A program made the translations under genes and the position numbers. Source: Thalassobellus sediminis (GTDB lineage: Bacteria; Bacteroidota; Bacteroidia; Flavobacteriales; Flavobacteriaceae). Taken from it: DNA of 64,000 bases. The notes under the pieces are model-generated. The model saw only the letters and a list, made by a program, of their open reading frames with translations. It ran no database searches and was not told the DNA's origin. Shown here piece after piece: positions 50,619 to 58,961 of the stretch (positions within the stretch are counted from its first letter, which is position 1; each line of letters begins with the position of its first letter). The stretch spans positions 1,054,001-1,118,000 of the forward strand of contig NZ_JBISCD010000040.1 in NCBI RefSeq assembly GCF_044386045.1, written 5' to 3'.

Positions 50619-52208
50619 GATAATTGCGTAAATGCTACAAGAAAACTTTTAAACACTCTTAATGTTAAGAATACAAAAAAGTACTTAGAAGATAGTATTC
50701 TATCCCACCCAGAACATCCAAGTTTACTAGCTATTTCAGATACTTTAGAAAAATATAATATTGAAACGTTAGCTGTTAAAATTGATCAGGAAAAACTAAA
50801 TAACATGCCTTTGCCTTGTATTGTGCAAGTAAAAAAACAGGGAACGCATGTATTTTTTGTGTTAAAAAAGGTACTAGCAAATGAAGTTGAGTATTATGAT
50901 GATAAAAGTAAACTTGTAAAAACTTTAAAGGAGGATTTCCTTAAATCATGGACAGGAATCTGTTTGTTAGCTGAAACATCAACAGAGTCTAAAGAAATTG
51001 ATATTGACAAAAAATTATTATCATCCAATATTTTAAAGGGACTAAAAGTATCTATAGTTTTATTTATTTTGGGTTGGGTGGCAATAAGTTTTATAAATTC
51101 GGAGTCTAACGCTACATTAATATCATCAAGTTTTACTGCGATATATACCCTTTTAAAAATAACAGGTTTAATTGTTGGAGGTTTGTTATTATGGTTCGAT
51201 GTAGATCAATACAACCCAACCTTACAAAATTTTTGCACTGGAAGCAGTCAAAAAATAAATTGCAATTCGGTTTTAAATTCTAAACATGCCAAACTGTTCA
51301 AAGGTACTTTTAGTTTGAGTGAGTTAAGTTTTTCTTATTTTTTTGGCTCATTCTTTTTTCTATTAATTTCAAGTTTTTCAATTCCATCATTATCAATTTT
51401 AGCACTAATTAGTTTTGTGTCTTTACCAATAATAGCCATTTCAGTGTATTATCAAGCAATAGTTATTAAGCAATGGTGTAAGTTTTGCATCATTATCCAA
51501 ACAGTATTGGTTTCAGAAATTCTTGTTTCGTTTTTTGGAAACTTTTACAGTTCAAATTTGCAATTAGAAACGATTCCTCTTTTACTAGCATTATTTTTAA
51601 TACCCATATTGACTTGGAAACTAATAAAACCATTATTAGAACAAGAAAAAGAAACTAATTTACATAAGCGCGGACTTAAAAAAATAAAAAGCAACCCGAA
51701 TGTTTTGGAAGGTTTATTGTCAAAATCCAGAAAAATAGGAACACCTTTAGATGGTTTGGGCATCTCCATTACAAATGAAAATGCCAAATACCTTGTGGTT
51801 AAAGTTTGTAATCCTTACTGTGGTCCTTGTGCCAAAGCACATCCTATTTTAGAAGATTTGGTAAAAAAGGGTACTATAAATCTGCAAGTATTATTTACAG
51901 TAAGCAGTGATGCTAACGATTTAAAAGCTAAACCTGTAAGTCATTTTTTAGCCATTGATAGCTTAGGGAATAAAAAGAAAACTCAAAAGGCTTTGGATGA
52001 TTGGTACTTGGCAGACCAAAAAGATTATGAAACGTTTGCCAGTAAATACCCTATGAACGGTGAATTAGAGTTGCAAAACAATAAAATAGAAGCCATGAGA
52101 AATTGGTGTAAAGCTGAAAACATAATTCATACCCCTACTCTTTTTATTAATGGTTACGAATTACCTAAAGAATATACAATTGAAGATTTAACAGATGTTT
52201 TAATTTAA
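50616..52208 (+). CDS. C39-like/VKOR/thioredoxin three-domain disulfide-forming protein
   Basis: 530 residues. N-terminal C39-peptidase-like domain (about 1-125; SILSHPEHPSLLAISDTL, THVFFVL with His78) that lacks the normal catalytic CG.C start, so it may only bind leader peptides. Then a VKOR membrane domain (about 140-335) with loop cysteines 207 and 216 and active site WCKFC (Cys288, Cys291). Last, a thioredoxin domain (about 375-530) with VCNPYCGPCAKAHP (Cys398, 402, 405) and HTPTLFING cis-proline. It would introduce disulfides into exported peptides. It sits between two six-Cys peptide genes. Confidence 0.85.
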   Translation: MDNCVNATRKLLNTLNVKNTKKYLEDSILSHPEHPSLLAISDTLEKYNIETLAVKIDQEKLNNMPLPCIVQVKKQGTHVFFVLKKVLANEVEYYDDKSKLVKTLKEDFLKSWTGICLLAETSTESKEIDIDKKLLSSNILKGLKVSIVLFILGWVAISFINSESNATLISSSFTAIYTLLKITGLIVGGLLLWFDVDQYNPTLQNFCTGSSQKINCNSVLNSKHAKLFKGTFSLSELSFSYFFGSFFFLLISSFSIPSLSILALISFVSLPIIAISVYYQAIVIKQWCKFCIIIQTVLVSEILVSFFGNFYSSNLQLETIPLLLALFLIPILTWKLIKPLLEQEKETNLHKRGLKKIKSNPNVLEGLLSKSRKIGTPLDGLGISITNENAKYLVVKVCNPYCGPCAKAHPILEDLVKKGTINLQVLFTVSSDANDLKAKPVSHFLAIDSLGNKKKTQKALDDWYLADQKDYETFASKYPMNGELELQNNKIEAMRNWCKAENIIHTPTLFINGYELPKEYTIEDLTDVLI

Positions 52209-52212
52209 AAAA

Positions 52213-52235
52213 AGCCCAAAGCATACACTTTGGGC
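52213..52235. terminator. Hairpin after the three-domain gene, A-run on the left
   Basis: GCCCAAAG-CATACA-CTTTGGGC with a preceding A-run and no T-run after it. On + it is a weak terminator; it would be efficient for transcripts entering from the right. Confidence 0.5.
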
Positions 52236-52239
52236 ACGA

Positions 52240-52329
52240 ACAATACCCTTTTCGCGAAAGGCAGACCAAAACCTTGATGGTCTTTAAATGCTCGGGGCAA
52301 ATATAATTATTAATATTTTTTTTATTATG
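52240..52329 (+). repeat. Structured leader element, copy C (before peptide 2)
   Basis: From ACAATACCC to the ATG of the second peptide. Hairpin 1 CCTTT-TCGCG-AAAGG; hairpin 2 arms AGACC (52263-52267) and GGTCT (52279-52283), then GGGCAAATATAATTATTAA and a T-rich run to ATTATG. Confidence 0.78.
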
Positions 52330-52539
52330 AAAAAATTAAGTTTAAAAAAACTGAATTTAGGAGCTAGTGATATGCTTCAACGCAACCAGCTTAAAACTGT
52401 GTTTGGTGGTGGTTATGGTGATGGTTATTACGCGTGTTGTTACAACAATGATCTTTTCAATTGTAGTCCATGTGTGTATACTGGTACTGCAACTAGTTGT
52501 CCATCTGGTCAATCTCTTTTTGCCTGTGCCATGATCTAA
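52327..52539 (+). CDS. Double-glycine-leader precursor peptide 2 (six cysteines)
   Basis: 70 residues from the ATG at 52327. The 28-residue leader (MKKLSLKKLNLGASDMLQRN ... VFGG) is very close to that of peptide 1. The core of 42 residues starts GYGDGYY and differs in sequence, but also has six cysteines (37, 38, 46, 49, 58, 67), a Cys-Cys pair and a CSPC motif, and is rich in Tyr, Ser and Thr. Shared leader with changed core is the usual mark of duplicated bacteriocin-type precursors. It follows leader element C and precedes a terminator. Uses the same C39 exporter. Confidence 0.85.
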   Translation: MKKLSLKKLNLGASDMLQRNQLKTVFGGGYGDGYYACCYNNDLFNCSPCVYTGTATSCPSGQSLFACAMI

Positions 52540-52564
52540 TATGATCTGGTCAAAAAAGTTTAAG

Positions 52565-52596
52565 GGGCAGTAAGTAAATATTTTTACTGCCCTTTT
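52565..52596 (+). terminator. Terminator after peptide 2
   Basis: Perfect 9-bp stem GGGCAGTAA / TTACTGCCC, 10-base loop, TTTT tail. It would favour high peptide mRNA over the exporter gene. Confidence 0.8.
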
Positions 52597-52668
52597 AATA
52601 TTATTTTTATGAAGAAGCATTGCAAACTTTATAAATTATTTAATTTAACACAAAGTATTTAACTTAAA

Positions 52669-54882
52669 TTGCGCAATAAAACCTTCCCTTTTTACAAACA
52701 ACCAGACAGTAAAGACTGTGGTCCTACTTGTTTACGTATTGTAGCCAAATATTATGGCAAACTTATTTCTTTACAAGAAATACGCGATTTATCTGAAACT
52801 ACCAGAGCTGGAAGTAATCTGCTTAAATTAAGTGATGCTTCCGAGACTATTGGGTTTAAATCTTTAGGTGTAAAATTTGATTTTAACAAGTTAAAAGAAG
52901 CTCCGTTACCACTTATAGTCCATTGGAATAAAAACCATTTTGTAGTGGTGTATAAAATTAAGGATGATGTGGTTTATATATCAGATCCATCCTATGGTTT
53001 AATTACTTATACTAAAGATGAATTTATACAACGATGGATTGGCAATAATGCCACTGAAGACAGTAAAGAGGGGATAGCCTTATTGTTAGAAATAACTCCA
53101 AAATTTAAAAAACTAGATTGGGAAGAAACTGATAAAAAATCATTTAGATTCCTATTTCAATATCTATTTAAGTATAAAAATTTACTACTGCAACTTATTA
53201 TTGGTTTATTAGTTGGTAGTATATTACAGCTTATTTTTCCTTTTTTAACACAAAGTATAGTTGATGTAGGTATACAAAATCAAGATATTAGTTTTATATA
53301 TGTAGTCTTAATTGCACAATTAATGTTGTTTCTTGGCCGTGTGAGTGTTGATGTTTTTAGAAGTTGGATATTATTACATTTAAGTACACGCATAAATATA
53401 TCATTAGTATCTGATTTTTTTATTAAACTAATGAATCTTCCTATAGCTTATTTTGATACTAGAATGACAGGAGATATTATGCAACGAATAAATGACCATA
53501 GCCGAATAGAGAAGCTCTTAACGGGTTCTACTTTAAATACGCTTTTTTCTATGGTAAGCTTATTTGTTTTTGGAGTTGTTCTTATTTATTATAGCACATC
53601 TATATTTTTCATATTTGCATTTGGTAGTATTATTTATATTCTCTGGATTTTATTTTTCTTAAAACGACGAAAAGAACTAGATTATAAGCGTTTTTCTCAG
53701 TCAAGCCAAGAGCAAAGTACGGTTATAGAGCTTGTAAATGGTATGCAAGAAATAAAAATGAATAATGCCGAAAAACAAAAACGTTGGAAATGGGAATATG
53801 TACAAGCACGCCTTTTTAAAGTCTCTATGCAAAGTTTGGCCTTAGAGCAAACACAAGGGGTGGGGTCATCTTTTATTAATGAGTCTAAAAATATATTTAT
53901 AACCTTTACTTCTGCCTTATTGGTTATAGAAGGCTCTATTACATTGGGTATGATGCTATCTATTCAGTATATTATTGGGCAATTAAATGGGCCTATAACA
54001 CAATTGGTAGGTTTTATTCAAGCAACCCAGGATGCAAAAATAAGTTTAGAGCGTTTAGGTGAAATTCACGATAAAGACGATGAGGAAAGTAAAGAAAAAC
54101 ACTTAATATCTAATATTAAACTTAACCAAAATCTGGAAGTCAATAATATTACGTTTAGATATATTGGAAGCGACGAGCATGTCATTAAGGGATTAAGTAT
54201 GCGTGTACCTGCTAACAAAATTACAGCGATAGTAGGTGCGAGTGGCAGTGGTAAAACAACCTTAATGAAAATTTTATTAAAATTTTATGACGTAGAGAAA
54301 GGTACTGTTTTATATGGAGAACATTATTTAAATGCTATTTCGCATAGAGCATGGCGGGCTAATTGTGGTGTTGTGATGCAAGAAGGCTATGTGTTTAACG
54401 ATACTATAGCCTATAATATAGCTGTTGGAGAGGATACTATAGACCAAGAGCGCCTAGTAAAGGCAACTAAAGTTGCTAATATATATGACTTTATTCAATC
54501 GTTGCCTGTAGGTTTTAATACTAAAATAGGTAATGAAGGTGTTGGAATGAGTACAGGGCAAAAGCAACGGTTGTTTATAGCAAGGGCCGTATACAAAAAT
54601 CCTGATATTTTATTTTTTGATGAGGCTACTTCTGCTTTAGATGCAAAGAATGAACGGATAATTATGGAAAATTTGAATGCGTTTTTTCAAGATAAAACAG
54701 CTGTTATTATTGCCCATCGTTTGAGTACTGTTAAAAATGCTGACCAAATTGTGGTTGTTGATGAAGGTATGATAATAGAATCAGGTACGCATACTGAATT
54801 ACTTAACCAGAAAGGTGCTTATTATAGTTTAGTAAAAAATCAATTAGAGTTAGAAAAATTAAGCAGTACAAAAAATGCCTAA
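52669..54882 (+). CDS. C39 peptidase-containing ABC exporter
   Basis: 737 residues, starting at TTG (52669); an ATG 20 codons upstream is cut off by an in-frame stop. C39 domain: Cys17 in DSKDCGPTCLRI, His90 in WNKNHFVVVY, Asp106 in YISDPSYG. It cleaves leaders after GG while exporting. A six-helix membrane domain (about 160-450) and an ABC ATPase follow: GASGSGKTT (near 522), the variant signature MSTGQKQR, and Walker B ILFFDEATSALD. The next gene, an HlyD-type adaptor, overlaps by 8 bp. Confidence 0.93.
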   Translation: MRNKTFPFYKQPDSKDCGPTCLRIVAKYYGKLISLQEIRDLSETTRAGSNLLKLSDASETIGFKSLGVKFDFNKLKEAPLPLIVHWNKNHFVVVYKIKDDVVYISDPSYGLITYTKDEFIQRWIGNNATEDSKEGIALLLEITPKFKKLDWEETDKKSFRFLFQYLFKYKNLLLQLIIGLLVGSILQLIFPFLTQSIVDVGIQNQDISFIYVVLIAQLMLFLGRVSVDVFRSWILLHLSTRINISLVSDFFIKLMNLPIAYFDTRMTGDIMQRINDHSRIEKLLTGSTLNTLFSMVSLFVFGVVLIYYSTSIFFIFAFGSIIYILWILFFLKRRKELDYKRFSQSSQEQSTVIELVNGMQEIKMNNAEKQKRWKWEYVQARLFKVSMQSLALEQTQGVGSSFINESKNIFITFTSALLVIEGSITLGMMLSIQYIIGQLNGPITQLVGFIQATQDAKISLERLGEIHDKDDEESKEKHLISNIKLNQNLEVNNITFRYIGSDEHVIKGLSMRVPANKITAIVGASGSGKTTLMKILLKFYDVEKGTVLYGEHYLNAISHRAWRANCGVVMQEGYVFNDTIAYNIAVGEDTIDQERLVKATKVANIYDFIQSLPVGFNTKIGNEGVGMSTGQKQRLFIARAVYKNPDILFFDEATSALDAKNERIIMENLNAFFQDKTAVIIAHRLSTVKNADQIVVVDEGMIIESGTHTELLNQKGAYYSLVKNQLELEKLSSTKNA

Positions 54883-56173
54883 AAAGACAAAAGAGAACAA
54901 TTTAGAATTACGGTCCGAAGAAGTACAGGAAATTTTATCTAATCCGCCTTCATGGATTGTAAGATGGGGTATTACACTCATTTTTATGTTTGTTTGTATT
55001 ATAGTTTCGCTTTCTTTCATGATTGAATACCCTGATTTTGTTACTGCAAAAGTATTAGTAACAACGAAGCATCCAACAGAAAAAGTAATTTCGAGATACT
55101 CTGGGGCATTAGAGAAAATATTTATTAAAAATCGTGATACCGTAACCATTAATCAAAAATTAGCTGTTATAAAAAATACAGCAAATTTTAACGATGTGTA
55201 TATTTTAAAAAGTATCGTTGATACACTTCCTTTCAATGTTAAAACGTTTAAATTTCCTTTTAAAAAAACAGCCTATATGGTATTAGGAGATATTAGTTCT
55301 GCCTATTTTAGTTTTGAAAAAAGTTATTTAGATTACTATTTATTAAAAGATTTAGATCCCTATCAAAATCAGTTGGGAGGAAACAAAGTTTCTCTTCAAG
55401 AATTAAAAAATAGATTGAGAAGTCAAAAAGCTCAAAAAAAATTATTAGAGCAAGAACACAAACTAAAGCAAACAGATTTTGAACGTGATAAATACCTGTT
55501 TAAGAAAGGTATTATTTCTCAAAGAGATTATGAGTTAAAACAATTAGAGTTTATTCAAATGCAAAAGAGTATTAGTGCTATGGCTATTTCTATTTCTCAA
55601 ATGACTGAGGCTATTTCTTCTGCTAATCAAACATTAAAAAGCACCCGTATTAATGAACAAGAAGACAATACTAAGTTCTTAAAAAATTTAGTGCAATCAT
55701 ATGATGTGCTTAAAGAAGCTATTAGGAATTGGGAATATAATTATGTTTTAACGTCTTCAATTAATGGTGTTATTAGTTTTCAAGATTATTGGGGGGAAAA
55801 TCAATTTGTAAACTCAGGAAGTATTGTTTTTTCAATTTTGCCAATAGATACTTCTGTTTTAGTTGGTAAACTTCTTATACCAGCACAAAATGCGGGGAAA
55901 GTAGTTGTTGGGCAAAAAGTATTTATTAAGCTAGATAATTTTCCATATCAACAATATGGTATGTTAATAGGTAAGGTAACTAATTTTTCTATTTCTCCAA
56001 ATGCAGAAGGTAATTATACGGTGTACATATCATTACCAAACGGAACTAAAACGGCTTATAATAAGCGTTTTAAGTTTACTCAAGAGCTATTAGGTAATGC
56101 AGAAATAGTAACGGAAAATTTAAGTGTTGCTGAAAGGCTGTTTTATAAGTTTAAGGATATTTTTAAGTATTAA
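54875..56173 (+). CDS. HlyD-type periplasmic adaptor of the peptide exporter
   Basis: 432 residues. Short N-terminal cytoplasmic part, one membrane helix (about 31-50), a lipoyl/barrel-sandwich segment (VTAKVLVTTKHPTEKVISRY, NRDTVTINQKLAVI), a long coiled coil (about 165-265), and the returning barrel (VIS..SGSIVFSILP, LLIPAQNAGKVVVGQKVFIKL). It links the C39 ABC exporter to an outer-membrane channel such as TolC, not found in the window. It overlaps the exporter by 8 bp and the convergent minus-strand gene by 11 bp. Confidence 0.9.
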   Translation: MPKKTKENNLELRSEEVQEILSNPPSWIVRWGITLIFMFVCIIVSLSFMIEYPDFVTAKVLVTTKHPTEKVISRYSGALEKIFIKNRDTVTINQKLAVIKNTANFNDVYILKSIVDTLPFNVKTFKFPFKKTAYMVLGDISSAYFSFEKSYLDYYLLKDLDPYQNQLGGNKVSLQELKNRLRSQKAQKKLLEQEHKLKQTDFERDKYLFKKGIISQRDYELKQLEFIQMQKSISAMAISISQMTEAISSANQTLKSTRINEQEDNTKFLKNLVQSYDVLKEAIRNWEYNYVLTSSINGVISFQDYWGENQFVNSGSIVFSILPIDTSVLVGKLLIPAQNAGKVVVGQKVFIKLDNFPYQQYGMLIGKVTNFSISPNAEGNYTVYISLPNGTKTAYNKRFKFTQELLGNAEIVTENLSVAERLFYKFKDIFKY

Positions 56174-57050
56174 ATGTTAAAGAACAATTAACCAGACTAA
56201 GTAATGTAGTGCTTGTTTCTGTTTGAATCCCCAATTGATTTACAATAAGGTTAATTTTGTTAATATACACTTCATTAATTTTGTTTTCTAATTGAATTGT
56301 TTCTAATTGGTTATTCAGGTATTTATTAATATAAGTTTTACAAAATTCAAACCAATCTGCCAGCCACGGCTCTTCATTTTTAATATCTTCAACAGATAGT
56401 AATTCTTTCGTAAGGTTTAATATTTCATTATATTCTTCAGGAAAGACATTTTTTATAGATTGACCATGCGAAAAATAATCATTTTGTATGTTTATAAACA
56501 TACTTTTTGCAACCTGTTGATTAAAATGGATAATAGCTTTTCCGAGAGTTATAGTAGCATATATTGCTAATGTATGGATGTCTTCTTGTGTGAATTCTTC
56601 AGTTTTTAACCCTGAAAACATTAATAGTGTTAAATTCTCTTGAATATTATATGCGGAAAGGCCATTTTTACTATAAGGGATTGAATATAAGCCAATCTGA
56701 AAAGTATTAGTGGGGTATGGTATTCCAATGCCTTTAACTTCAAAGATGTATTTTTGAGGCCTATTTTTTTCTTTGAATTTAGTAAAGTGTTCAAAAAAAT
56801 GTCTACCAATTTTATCCATAATATGCTCGTCTTTACATAATATAGCAAATTGAATATTGCATACTGGGATATAGTTTAATGATGCTTGGTAATAAATAAA
56901 TTCGTCTTTTTTTAGATATAATATAAAGTTTTCAATTTCTGCTAAAACAAGATGCCATTTTTTTATATCATAAAAAAAACTTGAAGTAAACCAAACATGA
57001 TTTTCATTCATACTAATTTTTTTTTCAATCTTATCTAATCTATTCTTCAT
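56163..57050 (-). CDS. Unknown protein, possible distant relative of lanthipeptide dehydratase C-terminal (SpaB_C/thiopeptide-type) domain
   Basis: 295 residues from the ATG at 57050, which overlaps the preceding gene by 11 bp. No signal or membrane helix. An N-terminal block (VWFTSSFFYDIKKWHLVLAEIENFI) and a following strand (NIQFAILCKDEHIMDKI) have the W..S..FFY and strand-helix plan of the SpaB_C/thiopeptide-type domain, but the RLR-type basic motif is absent, so the link is weak. The second half is helical and Asn/Ile-rich. Last gene of a five-gene minus-strand unit with glycosyltransferases and methyltransferases. Function unknown. Confidence 0.45.
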   Translation of the reverse strand: MKNRLDKIEKKISMNENHVWFTSSFFYDIKKWHLVLAEIENFILYLKKDEFIYYQASLNYIPVCNIQFAILCKDEHIMDKIGRHFFEHFTKFKEKNRPQKYIFEVKGIGIPYPTNTFQIGLYSIPYSKNGLSAYNIQENLTLLMFSGLKTEEFTQEDIHTLAIYATITLGKAIIHFNQQVAKSMFINIQNDYFSHGQSIKNVFPEEYNEILNLTKELLSVEDIKNEEPWLADWFEFCKTYINKYLNNQLETIQLENKINEVYINKINLIVNQLGIQTETSTTLLSLVNCSLTFNT

Positions 57051-57840
57051 GCTCAAAATAATACTGAACAGGTATATAGTTTTTTATTTTCGAATAAACC
57101 ATATCATGTATGTCTTGGTCAATTAAAAACTTAGCTGTTCCATTAAAATGTAAATGACACGGTAACGTTTGTGTGAAATTATTTTTTAGTCTATCATCAA
57201 CAAATTCAAAGTTTTCATTGAACCATTTTTTTTTGTTAATATAAAATTTAGAAAAATCATTGTTTTCAGAATTGGGGAGGTGTTTTTCTCCAATGTCAGT
57301 AAAAAAAGCACAGAAAATTTCAGAATTAAAATCTAAAGCAATTTTATCTCTATGCTTCAAATAGCGTTTTGCCCATAAATATTGATTACTAAAAGGGAAG
57401 TTTTCTAAATCAAAATCATTATCTTCTAATAATTCTTTTATAAGTTTGGCTTTGCCAATGAATCCGCCACTATTAAGGTATTTATAGGGTGTTTTATTGT
57501 CGTTATCTGGATATTGGCTTGCTAAATTAGAATCTGGCCAACAACCTGTTTCTGCAGAAAAAATCACTTTTTTATCAAAAGAATTGAATTTCTCTATAAT
57601 CTCAACTTCACCAGCAGTGAATAATGCATCAGTGCCATCAGTGAAAAGAATAATTTGATTGTCATCAATACTATCATCAGATAAATAATCGTAAAGAAGT
57701 TCATCCTTGATTCTTCTTGTGTTGAATACCTTGCTACTTGATACAAGAACAACTAATTCTAACCCATTTAGCATGCAAGAGAGTCTTAAGAGGTTGAAAT
57801 TTATATCGTTAACGTCGTTTATTACTGTAATTACTTTCAT
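57040..57840 (-). CDS. Glycosyltransferase resembling the PLOD (lysyl hydroxylase) GT domain
   Basis: 266 residues. The N-terminal KVITVINDVNDI, IILFTDGTDALFTAGEVEII (metal/nucleotide-binding Asp68-x-x-Asp71), KVIFSAETGCWPDS, and YKYLNSGGFIGKAKLI (121-129 YLNSGGFIG) follow the glycosyltransferase domain of collagen lysyl hydroxylase/glucosyltransferases (PLOD) closely. Such enzymes add a hexose to galactosyl-hydroxylysine in animals; bacterial members have unknown substrates. Its place in an operon beside a peptide exporter cluster suggests peptide or protein glycosylation, though a surface glycan role is possible. It follows the GT2 gene by 12 bp. Confidence 0.8.
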   Translation of the reverse strand: MKVITVINDVNDINFNLLRLSCMLNGLELVVLVSSSKVFNTRRIKDELLYDYLSDDSIDDNQIILFTDGTDALFTAGEVEIIEKFNSFDKKVIFSAETGCWPDSNLASQYPDNDNKTPYKYLNSGGFIGKAKLIKELLEDNDFDLENFPFSNQYLWAKRYLKHRDKIALDFNSEIFCAFFTDIGEKHLPNSENNDFSKFYINKKKWFNENFEFVDDRLKNNFTQTLPCHLHFNGTAKFLIDQDIHDMVYSKIKNYIPVQYYFEHEE

Positions 57841-57852
57841 TATAAGATTTTT

Positions 57853-58944
57853 TTATTGACAATTAAGTAGTTTTTGATCGTAGTTTTCTACTGTTTCGCT
57901 AAGTCTTATTTGTAGATGCTTAATTTTTTTGAAATTATGATTATATTTTTTCCAAAGCTTTACCATGCCTAAAAATTGATAAAAGACTCTAACTTGTAAA
58001 GCGTAATTTGTAGTTTGCTTATGATTTCCAAAAATTATGGAGAATATGGTTATTATATCTTTAGGCGAATTAAAATGTTTTTTGAAATTTTTAAAAGAAA
58101 ATATTATATAATCGATCCAATAACTTTTTTTTGGTGCGTTTTCTTTTCCAGTAAATATAAATATATCATATGGCCTTATAACATGATAGGCAGGTGCAGA
58201 TATTTTTATAATATGTATTAATGCATTCCAAGTAAGCCTATCTTGTGATAATGCATGTTCGTAAATAAGTCTTCTGTCATACCATAATTTATGACCTGTT
58301 AACCAAATAGCAAGAGAAAGTTCAAGGTCTTCAGATCGAGCAATTTTTCCTTCAGATTCATTGGTAAGAACACGCTCGAACCTACATTTTTTTAATAAAC
58401 AATAGGCCTTCATATTAATTACAGAGCCTGCTCCCCAAATAAATCGGGATTTTGGATGATAATGTTTGATTTCTCCACTTATTAAACTTTGTTGTCCAAC
58501 CGCATAATATGTTTTCATACCCGAAAACCAATCGGGTAAATCTAAATGCTTTGCAGGAATGCCTTGCCCTCCCAACATACCGATATCTTCGTTTTTTGAC
58601 ATAATTTCATAGGCTAGTTGTAGATAACTTTTTTCTAGCCAATTATCATCATCACATATAACAACGTATTGGTAATTAGCTATTTCAAGCCCCTTGTCAA
58701 TGGCATTTTCCTTACCTTTTTTAGGTTCGTTATTTGTTATAAATGCTGTGCTGTTGTTAAGTTTATTCCAAGTTTTTAGAGCCACTTGTAAACTATTATC
58801 TGTTGAAGCGTTGTCAATTAGTATTATTTCCCAAGGAATATTATTATCGATTTCTTGAATTGCTAAATGTCTCAATGTTTCAGGAAGGTTTTTAGCTCCA
58901 TTGTATGTAGATATTAATACTGTTATTCCTTTAGTAAATGACAT
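57853..58944 (-). CDS. Family 2 glycosyltransferase
   Basis: 363 residues. GT-A fold: ITVLISTYNGAKNLPETL at the N-terminus, IILIDNASTDNSL, KGKENAIDKGLEIANYQYVVICDDDNW (DDD at 98-100 as metal site), WGAGSVINMKAYCLL and RSEDLELSLAIWL. The catalytic base is in the SED motif. The C-terminal 100 residues are helical (KAPKKSYWIDYIIFSF) and may attach to the membrane. The same family includes peptide S-/O-glycosyltransferases of glycocins (SunS type) as well as surface-glycan enzymes. Third gene of the minus-strand unit, 17 bp after the methyltransferase-like gene. Confidence 0.85.
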   Translation of the reverse strand: MSFTKGITVLISTYNGAKNLPETLRHLAIQEIDNNIPWEIILIDNASTDNSLQVALKTWNKLNNSTAFITNNEPKKGKENAIDKGLEIANYQYVVICDDDNWLEKSYLQLAYEIMSKNEDIGMLGGQGIPAKHLDLPDWFSGMKTYYAVGQQSLISGEIKHYHPKSRFIWGAGSVINMKAYCLLKKCRFERVLTNESEGKIARSEDLELSLAIWLTGHKLWYDRRLIYEHALSQDRLTWNALIHIIKISAPAYHVIRPYDIFIFTGKENAPKKSYWIDYIIFSFKNFKKHFNSPKDIITIFSIIFGNHKQTTNYALQVRVFYQFLGMVKLWKKYNHNFKKIKHLQIRLSETVENYDQKLLNCQ

Positions 58945-58961
58945 AAATGAAAGTAATTATA

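Noticed and set aside
50121..52329. CRISPR-like array from repeated blocks
   Set aside because: Copies are hundreds of bases apart, not identical, and each ends at a start codon; no cas genes.
54859..55149. 96-codon minus-strand open frame
   Set aside because: Antisense to the HlyD adaptor start, with no start context or homology.
56163..57050. Confident lanthipeptide dehydratase assignment
   Set aside because: Only the N-terminal block pattern agrees; basic RLR-type motif and the partner dehydratase are missing.
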